A stretch of 64,000 nt of DNA from an uncultured Lachnospiraceae bacterium (GCA_949840805.1 CATKXR010000004.1:62001-126000); one strand, 5' to 3'. Counted from the stretch's first letter, positions 34,616 to 44,058 are shown. Made by a program: numbers and translations. The notes: generated by a model from the sequence alone, not told the origin.

Positions 34616-37600
34616 ATGGGATTAACAAAATCAGTCCTGAAAAGGCCGATCACCACGGTGCTGGTGATCTTGTGCCTGATTGTGTTCGGCCTGCAGTCCG
34701 TGCTGTCGGCAAAGATGGAGCTTATGCCTACCATGGATATGCCCATGCTGATCATTGCCACCATCTACCCGGGGGCAAGCCCGGAAGATGTCAATGATCT
34801 GGTGACTACGGAGATCGAGGATAACATTGGTTCTTTAAGCGGTGTGGATACGGTTCAGTCCATGTCCATGGAGAATATGTCCATGGTAATCATCCAGTAT
34901 GATTACGGCAAGGACATTGATGAAGCATATGACGATTTAAAGAAAAAGATGGATGTGCTGGAGGCCAGCCTGCCGGACGACTGCGAATCTCCGGTTGTGG
35001 TTGAACTGAATCTGGATGATATGGCATCCGTATATTTGTCGGTGAACCATAAGACGGAGCCGAACCTTTACAATTATGTGGACAATAAGGTGGTTCCGGA
35101 ACTGGAAAAGATCACCACGGTTACAGATGTGGATGTGAGCGGCGGCCAGGAGGAATATATTAAGGTCGAACTGGTTCCCGAGAAACTGCAGCAATACCAT
35201 CTGAATATGAATTCCATTTCCCAGGCCATCGGCAGCGCCAAATTTACTTATCCGGCGGGCGATACGATAGTAGGCGGCCAGCAGTTGTCTGTCAGCGCGG
35301 GGATCGAGTACGATACCATGGAATTGCTGAAAAAAATTCCGATTTCTCTGGGCAATGGCAACGTGATTTATCTGGAGGATGTGGCAAATGTCCATACCTC
35401 TTTAAAAGATGCTACAGGCGTAGCCCGTTATAACGGGAGAGACACCATTTCCATAGGAGTCAAAAAGCAGCAGAGCGCCACGGCCATGGAGGTTTCAAAA
35501 GCGGTTAACCAGGTTATTGAATCGCTGCAGGCGGAAGACGAGAATCTGGAAATTGTCGTAGTCAATGATACCAGTGATTCCATTCAGTCTTCTCTGGAAA
35601 GTGTGATGCAGACCATGGTTATGGCCGTGCTCGTATCTATGGTGATTATTTTCCTGTTTTTTGGGGAGATTCGGGCGTCCCTGATTGTAGGCACTTCCAT
35701 TCCGATCTCAATACTGGCGGCATTGATTCTGATGCAGGCCATGGGCTTTACATTAAATGTCATCACCTTAAGCAGCCTGGTGCTGGGTGTAGGTATGATG
35801 GTGGATAACTCCATTGTGGTTCTGGAAAGCTGTTTCCGCTCCACCAAAGGGAAGGGGATTGTAGGATACCGGGATGCGGCGTTGGAAGGGAGCGGGATTG
35901 TACTCCAGTCCATTATTGGCGGTACGGTTACTACCTGCGTGGTGTTTCTGCCGCTGGCGCTTTTGGAAGGAATGACCGGGCAGATGTTCAAGCCCCTGGG
36001 CTTTACCATTATTTTCTGCCTGCTGGCATCTCTCATAAGCGCTATGACCATAGTTCCTTTGTGCTATTGTACATTCCGGCCCCAGGAGAAGGAACATTCC
36101 CCGGCAGGCTGGATCCTGGCTAAAATGCAGGACGGCTACCGCGACATGATGAAAGTGATCCTTCCGAGAAAGTTTACGGTGGTTGCGCTTTCCATTGTGA
36201 TGCTTGGGGTGTCTCTCTGGATGGCTACCCAGCTTCGAATGGAGCTGATGGTGTCAGATGACACGGGAACGATAAGTGTTTCCATTGACACACGGCCGGG
36301 ACTTACGGTAGCTGAGACAGATAAGATTCTGCAGCAGGTGGAAGCTGTTGTATCGAAAGACCCGGATCTGGAATCTTATATGCTGACTTCCGGAGGGAGT
36401 GGTATGAGTATGGGCGGCAGCGGGGCCACTCTTACGGCTTATCTTCTGGATGATCGGAAGCGGGAGACAGATCAGGTTGTAAAAGAATGGAAACCCTTGT
36501 TAAATCAGATTGCAGGTGCTAATATATCCTTAGAGGCATCTTCTTCCATGAGCATGATGTCTTCTTCCAACGGAGTGGAATATATTCTGCAAAGCACCCA
36601 GTATGATGAGCTGAAGGAGGTTTCAGACAAGATAGTCAACGATCTGCTGGAGTGTGACGAGGTGACAAAAGTACACAGCACCCTGGAAAATGCGGCCCCG
36701 GTGGTAAAACTGGATATTGATGCCGTAAAGGCAAATGCAGAAAATATCACTCCCATGCAGATTGCAGGGGCAGTAAGCAATACATTGAGTGGCATTGAAG
36801 CCACTACTTTGGAGGTGGATGGAGACGATATCAGCGTTATGGTGGAATATCCGGACGACGAGTATGATACCATCGACAAACTGAAAGGAATCGTTTTAAC
36901 GAATAATTCAGGTGCTTCTGTAGCTTTGACTGATGTAGCAGATGTGAATTTTAAAGACAGCCCTGCCACCATTATTCGTACTGACCGGCAGTACCGGGTA
37001 ACGATTACCGGTGATCTGCAGACGGATGATCCCCGCCTGATCGATGAGATTGAGAACCGGCTTTATGATGAGGTTGTGTCTAAATACATAAGCCCGACCC
37101 TTTCACGGGCTGTCAACAGCAGGGATGAGGCTATGGCAAGAGAGTTCGGCAATTTGTTCGGGGCTATCGGCACGGCGGTATTTTTGGTGTTTGTTGTTAT
37201 GGCTGCCCAATTTGAGTCACCGAAGTTTTCGGTTATGGTTATGACGACCATTCCTTTTGCCCTGATTGGTTCCTTCGGGCTTTTGTACCTGACCGATGTG
37301 CCAATCAGTATGGCATCTTTGCTGGGATTTTTGATGTTGTCAGGAACGGTGGTCAACAATGGTATCCTGTATGTGGATACGGTGAACCAGTATCGGCAGG
37401 AGATGGAGCTTCATACGGCTTTGATTGAGGCGGGAGCCACCCGTCTGCGGCCTATCCTGATGACGACGCTGACGACGATTGTTGCCATGATCCCCATGGC
37501 AATGGCTTATGGCGACAGCGGAAAGAGCATGCAGGGATTGGCCCTGGTAGATGTGGGCGGCCTGATCGCCTCCACGGTGCTGGCGCTTCTGATGCTGCCA

Positions 37601-37657
37601 AGCTATTATCTGCTGATGAGCGGACGGAAAAAGAAGAAAGAACCCAGCTATGATTAA
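34616..37657 (+). CDS. RND-family efflux permease (HAE1/COG0841 type)
   Basis: The 1013-residue pump has the duplicated RND plan: a first membrane helix, a large outer domain, six helices around residues 335-550, then the same again. DVNDLVTTEIEDNIGSLSGV and the TM4 motif LGVGMMVDNSIVVLESCF are clear. AcrB has two Asp in TM4; here the pair is Asp-Asn, and the TM10 region reads GTVVNNGILYVD where AcrB has a Lys. These changes recur in Gram-positive and Bacteroidetes relatives as recalled, so the pump is probably active with a modified ion relay. The substrates are unknown. Confidence 0.94.
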   Translation: MGLTKSVLKRPITTVLVILCLIVFGLQSVLSAKMELMPTMDMPMLIIATIYPGASPEDVNDLVTTEIEDNIGSLSGVDTVQSMSMENMSMVIIQYDYGKDIDEAYDDLKKKMDVLEASLPDDCESPVVVELNLDDMASVYLSVNHKTEPNLYNYVDNKVVPELEKITTVTDVDVSGGQEEYIKVELVPEKLQQYHLNMNSISQAIGSAKFTYPAGDTIVGGQQLSVSAGIEYDTMELLKKIPISLGNGNVIYLEDVANVHTSLKDATGVARYNGRDTISIGVKKQQSATAMEVSKAVNQVIESLQAEDENLEIVVVNDTSDSIQSSLESVMQTMVMAVLVSMVIIFLFFGEIRASLIVGTSIPISILAALILMQAMGFTLNVITLSSLVLGVGMMVDNSIVVLESCFRSTKGKGIVGYRDAALEGSGIVLQSIIGGTVTTCVVFLPLALLEGMTGQMFKPLGFTIIFCLLASLISAMTIVPLCYCTFRPQEKEHSPAGWILAKMQDGYRDMMKVILPRKFTVVALSIVMLGVSLWMATQLRMELMVSDDTGTISVSIDTRPGLTVAETDKILQQVEAVVSKDPDLESYMLTSGGSGMSMGGSGATLTAYLLDDRKRETDQVVKEWKPLLNQIAGANISLEASSSMSMMSSSNGVEYILQSTQYDELKEVSDKIVNDLLECDEVTKVHSTLENAAPVVKLDIDAVKANAENITPMQIAGAVSNTLSGIEATTLEVDGDDISVMVEYPDDEYDTIDKLKGIVLTNNSGASVALTDVADVNFKDSPATIIRTDRQYRVTITGDLQTDDPRLIDEIENRLYDEVVSKYISPTLSRAVNSRDEAMAREFGNLFGAIGTAVFLVFVVMAAQFESPKFSVMVMTTIPFALIGSFGLLYLTDVPISMASLLGFLMLSGTVVNNGILYVDTVNQYRQEMELHTALIEAGATRLRPILMTTLTTIVAMIPMAMAYGDSGKSMQGLALVDVGGLIASTVLALLMLPSYYLLMSGRKKKKEPSYD

Positions 37658-37711
37658 AAAGAGCAGGATGCCTGAAAGAGCAAAGGGATTAAGCTTTGAG
37701 AGGAGAATGAA

Positions 37712-38881
37712 ATGAAGATCTGGAAGCGTGCGGCCTCATTTGGACTGGCATGTGCAATGTTTTCTGCCATGCAGTTCCCGTCATGGGCGTCAAGCCCGGA
37801 ATTTGCACGGTCGGCAGAAGAATGGGCGAGGCTGCGGGATGATGTGCTGGAGTATGATGAGATCGAGGATCTGATTGCAGAGTATAATGCCACCGTACAG
37901 GTCAACCAGTTGGATTTAAATGAATTTAAGAGAAAATACGGGGATACCAAGGATGATGTGTCGGATAAATACCGGGACATGGCAAATGAGATTTACGCCA
38001 GCATAGATTATCCGGATTCCGATGATCCGATGTACGGCATGATGGTGGCATCCGTCCTGGCGGCTGAGATCCAGGCCAAGAATATGCTTCAGCAGGCAGA
38101 TGAGAACCTGGATGACAGCGAGATAATTTATATCAACTATAAACAGGCGGAAAAGACACTGGTGACAGTGGCCCAAAGCAATATGATAAATTATGCCAAG
38201 GGGCTCCTTCAGCTTCAGCAGGCGGAACTGGCTCTTTCCCAGGCCCGTACTGCCATGGCCAGTGTGAATGTCAAACAGGCCAACGGGCTTGCCACCCAGA
38301 TGGAGGTGCTGAGCGCAAAGGAAGCCTTGATGACAGCGGAACGAAATATTGAGTCGTCCAGGACCGGTGTGGAGAATGTGCGCCAAAAGCTTGTGGTCAT
38401 GCTTGGGTGGCAGTTTGACGCCAGGCCGGAGATAAGGGAAATTCCTGCCGCGGATATAGGCAGGATTGCCAGGATGGATCCACAGGCTGACAAAGCGCGG
38501 GCAGTAGAAAACAACTATACCTTAAAGGCCAATAAGAAAAAGCTGGCCAATGCAAGCGCGGCCAATGTGATTGACAGCCTGAACAAAACCATCAGCGATA
38601 ACGAGCAGAAGATCGGTTCTTCTCTCATGACCAGTTACCAGAATGTCCTGACCGCCAGGCTGGCATACAGTCAGGCGGTGGCGGAGCTGGATGTGGAGCT
38701 GAGGAACCTCCATTCCGTAGAGGTCAATTATCAGAACGGCAATGCCAGCCGCACCCAGCTCGAGAACCAGCAGTACGCGGTACAGAACAAACAGATTGCA
38801 GTAAAGATTGCGGATATGAACCTGTTCCAGGTCATGGAGACCTATGACTGGGCGGTAAACGGGCTTGCCGGTACTTCATAG
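37712..38881 (+). CDS. TolC-like efflux protein, first of a tandem pair
   Basis: The 389-residue protein has a signal peptide (cleavage near PSWA-SSP). The mature protein is mostly alpha-helical with heptad patterns, as in the TolC/OEP family (QAELALSQARTAMASVNVKQ, ANGLATQMEVLSAKEALMTA). No beta-barrel segment is obvious. It shares an N-terminal motif (EWARLRDDVLEYDEIEDLI) and C-terminal METYDWAV with the next gene, so the two are duplicates. It probably forms an extracytoplasmic helical conduit or collar on the RND pump, perhaps crossing the cell wall. Confidence 0.8.
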   Translation: MKIWKRAASFGLACAMFSAMQFPSWASSPEFARSAEEWARLRDDVLEYDEIEDLIAEYNATVQVNQLDLNEFKRKYGDTKDDVSDKYRDMANEIYASIDYPDSDDPMYGMMVASVLAAEIQAKNMLQQADENLDDSEIIYINYKQAEKTLVTVAQSNMINYAKGLLQLQQAELALSQARTAMASVNVKQANGLATQMEVLSAKEALMTAERNIESSRTGVENVRQKLVVMLGWQFDARPEIREIPAADIGRIARMDPQADKARAVENNYTLKANKKKLANASAANVIDSLNKTISDNEQKIGSSLMTSYQNVLTARLAYSQAVAELDVELRNLHSVEVNYQNGNASRTQLENQQYAVQNKQIAVKIADMNLFQVMETYDWAVNGLAGTS

Positions 38882-38898
38882 CAGGGAGGACATGAGCA

Positions 38899-40095
38899 TT
38901 GGGAAAAAAGAAAGGATATCTGGCACTGGCTGTTTCTCTTGCAATGATAACGGCGCTTCCGGCCCAGGCGGCTCCCACAGGGCCGGGAGCGCCTCCGGAA
39001 CCGGAAAAGTACAGCGCCGAGAAATGGGCAAGGCTTCAGGATAACCGGATTGAGTATGACGAACTTGCGGATCTGGTCCATGAATATAACCCGGATATGT
39101 CCAAGGCATGGGACAGCTATCTGACCATGAAAGATGATTATCTCAATATGGTGACAGAGCTGGAAAGCCAGTACCGGCATGTGGAGGAAACGACAGATCA
39201 GGTGGTCGCCGCCACCAAGTTTTTGAATGACCCAGCCATAGCGGCGCAGGCGGCCCAGGTGAAGATGCTTGACAAATCTTACCGGACAACGGTTCAGGCT
39301 ATGCGTGACACCGTAAACAAATGGGACACGAATCCGAAAGCCACCAGTGCACTGCACAGGGCGGAGCGGCAGATCACGGCAGGCGCCCAGAGCGCCATGA
39401 TCGGCTATGAGACGATCCGGCAGAATATCGCCACTCTGGAAACCATGGTAAAGCTGTATGAAAGGCAGGTTGAACTGGCAGGCCGCCAGGCTGTTCTGGG
39501 GCTGGCTACGGAAAACAGCCTGACCAGCGCCAATGCCAGCCTTCTGGCTGCCCAGGTCCAGCTTAATTCTCTGAGGGACCAGCAGGAAAGCGTAAGGCGG
39601 ACATTGTGTATGCTGTTAGGATATGAACCGGATTCCAATCCGGAGATCTGTTCTGTCCCGAAATTTGATATGGCCAGGCTTTCCGAAATGAATCTGGAAG
39701 AGGATACGAAAAAGGCTATCGGCAATAACCAGACACTCATCTCCCAGAGAACTTCGGCAAAGGGTACGACCAGCGACCAGATTGCGGCCAGGAGCAGGAT
39801 GATCGCAGAGGGAGATCAAAAGCTGACCATAGAAATGCAACGCCTGTATCAGGACGTCCTGGATAAAAAAGCGGCTTATGACGCTGCCTGTACAGGTTTT
39901 ACGGCGGCACAGATGAGCCGGGATGCGTCGGAAAGGCAATATAATCTGGGACTTTTATCAGAGGTTCAGTATATTGGGACACAGATTTCCTATTGTCAGA
40001 AAAAAGCGGAAAAAGAATCAGCGGATTTGAATCTTTTACAGGCTATGGAAACTTATGACTGGGCTGTTTTAGGGTTTGCCACGGTCAGCGACTGA
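38899..40095 (+). CDS. TolC-like efflux protein, second of a tandem pair, TTG start
   Basis: The 398-residue protein starts at TTG 38899, with GGGAGGA 8 bases upstream; the nearby ATG at 38892 is in another frame. A signal peptide (GYLALAVSLAMITALPAQA) is followed by a Pro-rich spacer. It then has the same motif as its neighbour (KWARLQDNRIEYDELADLV), long helices, and METYDWAV near the end. It is related to TolC/OEP helical domains without an evident beta-barrel. Its 3' end overlaps the convergent spoIIR gene by 27 bases. It probably assembles with its paralogue on the RND pump. Confidence 0.78.
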   Translation: MGKKKGYLALAVSLAMITALPAQAAPTGPGAPPEPEKYSAEKWARLQDNRIEYDELADLVHEYNPDMSKAWDSYLTMKDDYLNMVTELESQYRHVEETTDQVVAATKFLNDPAIAAQAAQVKMLDKSYRTTVQAMRDTVNKWDTNPKATSALHRAERQITAGAQSAMIGYETIRQNIATLETMVKLYERQVELAGRQAVLGLATENSLTSANASLLAAQVQLNSLRDQQESVRRTLCMLLGYEPDSNPEICSVPKFDMARLSEMNLEEDTKKAIGNNQTLISQRTSAKGTTSDQIAARSRMIAEGDQKLTIEMQRLYQDVLDKKAAYDAACTGFTAAQMSRDASERQYNLGLLSEVQYIGTQISYCQKKAEKESADLNLLQAMETYDWAVLGFATVSD

Positions 40096-40776
40096 CGGGG
40101 GCAATGAGCTGCCTTTGAAGGTAGGGAACAGCATAAACCGGATTTCTATTTCAGGGCGGTTATCTTTAAGAGCGAGATAATCGTCCTGTTTTAGTTCCTG
40201 TAAAAGCAGGGAAGAGCTCTTTTGGGGAATACCCGTGCATGCCTCATCTACGAAACAGAACTGCGGGTAAAGGATACACCACCAGTTATGCCCCCTGCCT
40301 TTGCCGAGCGTGATACGGGCAGCGTCATAATAGCCGCAGGGGAATACATAAGAGCCATAGTTCCGGGCGGGAAAGTAGCAGTTGGTGAGCTGTAAGTGGG
40401 CCTGGTAACAAAAACCCTGCTGTCTTAAGTAGGTGTTGGCAATGGTTTCGATTGCTTCCCGGTTTGCGGCAAGGTATGCAACGGTGTCTTTTTTATCTGC
40501 ATAATCCGGCAGGTTCTCTTTTAAAAAGTCCAGTATCAAGCTGCGTACTTCCAGTTTGGCCTGCTGGTCTTTTTTGCTGTCACTGTCTGCCAGAATGTGG
40601 AACCGCAGTACAGACGGGGCCAGACGTGCCGCCAGATCCTCCTGCTGCTTTCTGGCCTGGGTTTGCGTGAAAAGAAACGCCAGAAGAAAACAGCCCAGTG
40701 AGAGGGCCAGGTTTGTCTGCCAGGATTTTGCCTTTTTGGAACGGCTTTTGGTAAAAAATGTATGGATTCTTTTCAT
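40069..40776 (-). CDS. spoIIR: Stage II sporulation protein R
   Basis: The 235-residue protein has an N-terminal membrane/signal segment (about 22-40) and the SpoIIR domain. LRFHILADSDSKKDQQAKLE, YGSYVFPCGYYDAARITLG and GHNWWCILYPQFCF are diagnostic. SpoIIR is made in the forespore, acts across the membrane, and triggers SpoIIGA to process pro-sigma-E in the mother cell. It is direct evidence for endospore formation. An AGGAGAACATAAAA ribosome site supports the start. The C-terminus overlaps the convergent TolC-like gene. A sigma-F promoter was looked for and not convincingly found. Confidence 0.94.
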   Translation of the reverse strand: MKRIHTFFTKSRSKKAKSWQTNLALSLGCFLLAFLFTQTQARKQQEDLAARLAPSVLRFHILADSDSKKDQQAKLEVRSLILDFLKENLPDYADKKDTVAYLAANREAIETIANTYLRQQGFCYQAHLQLTNCYFPARNYGSYVFPCGYYDAARITLGKGRGHNWWCILYPQFCFVDEACTGIPQKSSSLLLQELKQDDYLALKDNRPEIEIRFMLFPTFKGSSLPPSVADRGKP

Positions 40777-40818
40777 TTTTATGTTCTCCTAAAAATATTC
40801 CTGTTTTTTTGATTCCAC

Positions 40819-40846
40819 TTTCAATTATTGACAGATATGATATAAT
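40819..40846 (+). promoter_or_regulatory. Promoter of the ddl-murI operon
   Basis: A perfect TATAAT at 40841-40846 with an extended -10 TG (40838-40839) lies 88 bases before ddl. The -35 (TTTCAA, 16-base spacing) is weak; the nearby TTGACA at 40828 is too close to serve. Confidence 0.6.
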
Positions 40847-40933
40847 TAAACGTAATGATTTACCGACAGGATCCTGCCGGGAGAATAAGCCTGCGGGTGC
40901 GGGGTAAATCAAAACATCAGGAGGAAGTATTTT

Positions 40934-42001
40934 ATGGCGAAAAAAAGAATTGCGGTGTTGTTTGGCGGACAGTCCTCGGAGCATGTGGTTTCCTGCATGT
41001 CTGCCGCCAACGTGATCGAACAGATAGATACCCTGCGTTATGAGCTGTTTTTGATCGGTATTACAGAGGACGGCCGTTGGCTGAAGGCAGAGTCTGTGGA
41101 GGACATCAAATCCGGGGCATGGCGGACCGGCACCGTGGAGGCGGTAATCTCGCCGGACGCCACAAAAAAGGGCGTGGTCGTGACGGAAGAAGGCAGGAGC
41201 CGGCTGGTTGAAATTGATGTGGCATTTCCCATTCTTCATGGTCCTTACGGGGAGGACGGCACCATCCAGGGGCTTCTGGAGCTGGCAAAGATTCCCTATG
41301 TGGGCTGCAATGTCCTGTCTTCCGCCGTCTGTATGGATAAGCTTTATACCAAGATTATTGTCGGTTCTTTGGGGATAAAGCAGGCGGACTATATACCGGT
41401 AATGGTGTGGAAGTTTAGAAAGGACAGAGACGCCGTTGTGAGGCAGGTAGAGGAGCGTTTTTCCTACCCGGTCTTTATAAAGCCTGCCAATGCAGGTTCT
41501 TCCAGAGGAATCACAAAGGCGGGAAACCGTCAGCAGTTGATCGAGGGCCTGGAAGAAGCGGCCGGCCATGACAGGAAGCTTCTGGTGGAGGAGGCGGTCA
41601 CAGGCCATGAGATCGAGTGCGCGGTGCTCGGAGGCGGCGAAAAGCCGGTTATGTCCTCGGGCGTGGGAGAGATCCTGCCAGGAGCCGAATTTTACGATTT
41701 TGACGCCAAATATTATAATGCCAAATCCCGCACCGTGATTAACCCGGAGCTTCCGGGGGATTCTGTCATGGAAGTGAAAAAGGCGGCGGAGAAGATATTC
41801 AATGCCGTGGACGGTTACGGGCTGGCCCGGGTGGATTTCTTTGTGAAGGAGAACGGAGAAGTGATCTTTAACGAGATCAATACCATGCCCGGCTTCACCG
41901 CCATCAGCATGTATCCTGTGCTGTGGGAGGCCATGGGGCTTTCCAAACGTCTGCTGATTGATAAACTGATTCTGCTTGCCCTTGAGCGGAAGATGCAATG
42001 A
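40934..42001 (+). CDS. ddl: D-alanine--D-alanine ligase
   Basis: The 355-residue ATP-grasp enzyme joins two D-alanines for the peptidoglycan stem peptide. Family motifs include VLFGGQSSEHVVSCMSA, HGPYGEDGTIQGLLELA, KPANAGSSRGITK and FNEINTMPGFTAISMYP. Its neighbour murI makes the D-glutamate of the same peptide, which supports a cell-wall operon. An AGGAGGAAG ribosome site supports the start. A D-Ala-D-Lac (VanA-like) enzyme is less likely; no vanH or vanX lies next to it. Confidence 0.95.
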   Translation: MAKKRIAVLFGGQSSEHVVSCMSAANVIEQIDTLRYELFLIGITEDGRWLKAESVEDIKSGAWRTGTVEAVISPDATKKGVVVTEEGRSRLVEIDVAFPILHGPYGEDGTIQGLLELAKIPYVGCNVLSSAVCMDKLYTKIIVGSLGIKQADYIPVMVWKFRKDRDAVVRQVEERFSYPVFIKPANAGSSRGITKAGNRQQLIEGLEEAAGHDRKLLVEEAVTGHEIECAVLGGGEKPVMSSGVGEILPGAEFYDFDAKYYNAKSRTVINPELPGDSVMEVKKAAEKIFNAVDGYGLARVDFFVKENGEVIFNEINTMPGFTAISMYPVLWEAMGLSKRLLIDKLILLALERKMQ

Positions 42002-42028
42002 GAGGAACAAAGAAAGAGGACAAAAGCT

Positions 42029-42847
42029 ATGGACAGAAATGCACCGGTAGGGATTTTTGATTCCGGCGTGGGAGGGCTGACCGTGGCCAGGGAGATCATA
42101 CGCCAGATACCGGAGGAGCGGATCGTGTATTTTGGAGATACGGCCCGGCTGCCTTATGGAAGTAAATCAAAGGATACGGTGATCCGGTATTCCCGCCAGA
42201 TCATCCGTTTTCTTAGGACCATGGATGTAAAAGCCATTGTAGTTGCCTGCAATACGGCCAGCGCCTATGCCCTGGATGTGATACAGGCGGAATCGGATAT
42301 TCCGGTGATCGGGGTGATCAATGCAGGAGCACGTACCGCCATCCATGCCACCCGCAACGGCAGAATCGGAATCATCGGTACGGAAGGCACTGTCAACAGC
42401 GGCATTTATACAGAGGTTATGCGGCAGTTGAAGCCGGATATAGAGGTGTTTGGGAAATCCTGTCCCCTGTTTGTGCCGTTAGTGGAAGAAGGGCTTTTGC
42501 ATGATTCCGTGACGGATGAGATTGCTTCCCGGTATTTAAGCGTGCTGAAGGGAAAATATATTGATACCCTGGTGCTGGGATGCACCCATTATCCGCTGCT
42601 GCGCTCCACCATCCGCCGGCTGATGGGGGAGGCGGTGACTCTGGTCAACCCGGCTTATGAGACCGCCCTGGAGTTGCGGGAACTTTTGAAAAGCCGGGAT
42701 ATGAACCGGCAGGAGCAGATGCCCTTTGAAGGGGAAAAGTATCAGTTTTTTGTCAGTGATCTGGCAGAGAAATTCACGGATTTTGCCACGGCGATCCTGC
42801 CAGGCGAGGTGAAGGAGACAAAACAGATTTCGGTTGAGGACTATTGA
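42029..42847 (+). CDS. murI: Glutamate racemase
   Basis: The 272-residue enzyme converts L- to D-glutamate for peptidoglycan. The two catalytic cysteines are C74 (VACNTASAY) and C185 (GCTHYPLL), and the N-terminal GIFDSGVGGLTVAREI is typical. It follows ddl by 27 bases and precedes the DUF1934 gene by 55. Confidence 0.96.
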   Translation: MDRNAPVGIFDSGVGGLTVAREIIRQIPEERIVYFGDTARLPYGSKSKDTVIRYSRQIIRFLRTMDVKAIVVACNTASAYALDVIQAESDIPVIGVINAGARTAIHATRNGRIGIIGTEGTVNSGIYTEVMRQLKPDIEVFGKSCPLFVPLVEEGLLHDSVTDEIASRYLSVLKGKYIDTLVLGCTHYPLLRSTIRRLMGEAVTLVNPAYETALELRELLKSRDMNRQEQMPFEGEKYQFFVSDLAEKFTDFATAILPGEVKETKQISVEDY

Positions 42848-42902
42848 TTGCGCGTAACCGTTGCGGATGGATGCCTTTTGACGGACATTAAGGGGGAAAC
42901 CT

Positions 42903-43343
42903 ATGACAAGAGATGTTTTAATACGGATCAGCGGCCTGCAGGCAGTGGATGGAGATACCAACGACGTGGAAATCATCACCACCGGAGATTATTTTCTGAA
43001 GAACGGAAAGCATTATGTGATTTATGAGGAAATGATGGAAGGGTTTGAGGGAAATGTCCGAAACACGGTAAAGATCACCCCGGATGTGATGGATATCCGG
43101 AAACAGGGGATAATCGGCACCCATATGACTTTTGAACTGGATAAAAAAAGCGAGACCCGCTATGCCACGCCTTTGGGAGATTTTGTGGTGGAGATCAGCA
43201 CCAACCGGATCCGGATCGAGGAGCAGGAAGACAGCCTGAAGGTATCGGTGGATTATTCTTTGGGAATCAATTATCAGCATGTGTCGGATAACAGTATTGT
43301 CATGGATATCTGTTCCCGGGAAAAGGCGCAGCTCCGGCTGTAA
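42903..43343 (+). CDS. DUF1934 (YwiB-like) beta-barrel protein
   Basis: The 146-residue soluble protein alternates strands as expected for the calycin-like DUF1934 family: MTRDVLIRISGLQ, YFLKNGKHYVIYEE, and a C-terminal SLGINYQHVSDNSIVMDI. The family is widespread in Firmicutes, often near argS or cell-wall genes. Its function is unknown. A GGGGGAAACCT ribosome region precedes it. It is probably the last gene of the ddl-murI operon. Confidence 0.85.
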   Translation: MTRDVLIRISGLQAVDGDTNDVEIITTGDYFLKNGKHYVIYEEMMEGFEGNVRNTVKITPDVMDIRKQGIIGTHMTFELDKKSETRYATPLGDFVVEISTNRIRIEEQEDSLKVSVDYSLGINYQHVSDNSIVMDICSREKAQLRL

Positions 43344-43396
43344 GACGGGCAGATGCAGGTATGCCGCAAAATGAGATAAAGTAGGATAATTAGGAT

Positions 43397-43434
43397 AAAA
43401 AACGGATTCTTTCCCGGCGGGAAGAATCCGTTTT
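43397..43434. terminator. Bidirectional terminator
   Basis: A stem of about 12-13 pairs plus a bulge (AAAACGGATTCTT and its complement around a CCCGGCGGG loop) carries A- and T-runs on its flanks. It separates the converging DUF1934 gene and the gene at 43440. Confidence 0.88.
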
Positions 43435-43439
43435 CGATG

Positions 43440-43937
43440 TTATTTTGATTTCTTTTTCTTGCTTTTGGGAGACTCGTCCTTCTTTTCGTTCTTGTCCTTT
43501 TTGAAGCGGGCGAAAAAGCCTTTCTTTTTGGGGAGTGGCGTGACGGAACCGCCCCGGACGCTTTTGATATCGGTTATGTAGATTCCGCTGACCACAACCT
43601 TTGCTTCTGTCTTTATGGGAAGAAGCGCGAAAACCCGTTCGTCCGCCATCAGAGTCATGACCTTGGGCCCGACTTTTGCCTTGACGATGGGAACCTTCGC
43701 CCAGCGCATGTATTTGGGCGTCTGTTCGTAAACCATCTTTGGAAGTCCCGCATCTTTGATTTTCATCTTCTTTTTGTCAATGACCAGCATGGATACGGTC
43801 TGCTTGGCGGCCTCTAAAAGCGCCTGCTGTTCTACCTGCCTTTTTTCCAGCTTCCTTCCCAGAAAGTACAGGACTACCAGTGCCACTGCGGCAATGACCA
43901 GGATTACGATCAGTATCCTGAAAATTAATTCCATCAT
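43440..43937 (-). CDS. Unknown membrane-anchored protein with basic C-terminal tail
   Basis: The 165-residue protein starts at ATG 43937, where GGAGGT lies 7 bases upstream. One N-terminal membrane helix (ELIFRILIVILVIAAVALVV) leads to a cytosolic domain of about 90 residues and then a very Lys-rich tail, which could bind nucleic acid or acidic lipid. No family is recognised. It is divergent from rpoB with about 200 bases between the starts. Confidence 0.65.
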   Translation of the reverse strand: MMELIFRILIVILVIAAVALVVLYFLGRKLEKRQVEQQALLEAAKQTVSMLVIDKKKMKIKDAGLPKMVYEQTPKYMRWAKVPIVKAKVGPKVMTLMADERVFALLPIKTEAKVVVSGIYITDIKSVRGGSVTPLPKKKGFFARFKKDKNEKKDESPKSKKKKSK

Positions 43938-44029
43938 GGGGAATACCTCCAATATGATCTTTGAGTATCAGGTAAAAACCTGCCCAAACAGTATACCATT
44001 TTTTTAAGGATTTTGCAAGAAGAAAAAAC

Positions 44030-44058
44030 TTGACACCTTGACAGGGCTATGATATTAT
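44030..44058 (+). promoter_or_regulatory. rpoBC promoter
   Basis: TTGACA (44030-44035), 17 bases and TATTAT (44053-44058), with TG of an extended -10, lie 82 bases before the rpoB start. This gives rpoBC its own strong promoter. Confidence 0.85.

Noticed and set aside
40828-40833. TTGACA as a -35 box for ddl
   Set aside because: It stands only 7 bases from the TATAAT, so it cannot pair with it; the extended -10 is the better explanation.
40580-42010. 476-residue open frame on the minus strand antisense to ddl and overlapping spoIIR
   Set aside because: Both ddl and spoIIR are certain; the frame crosses their promoters and has no start signal.
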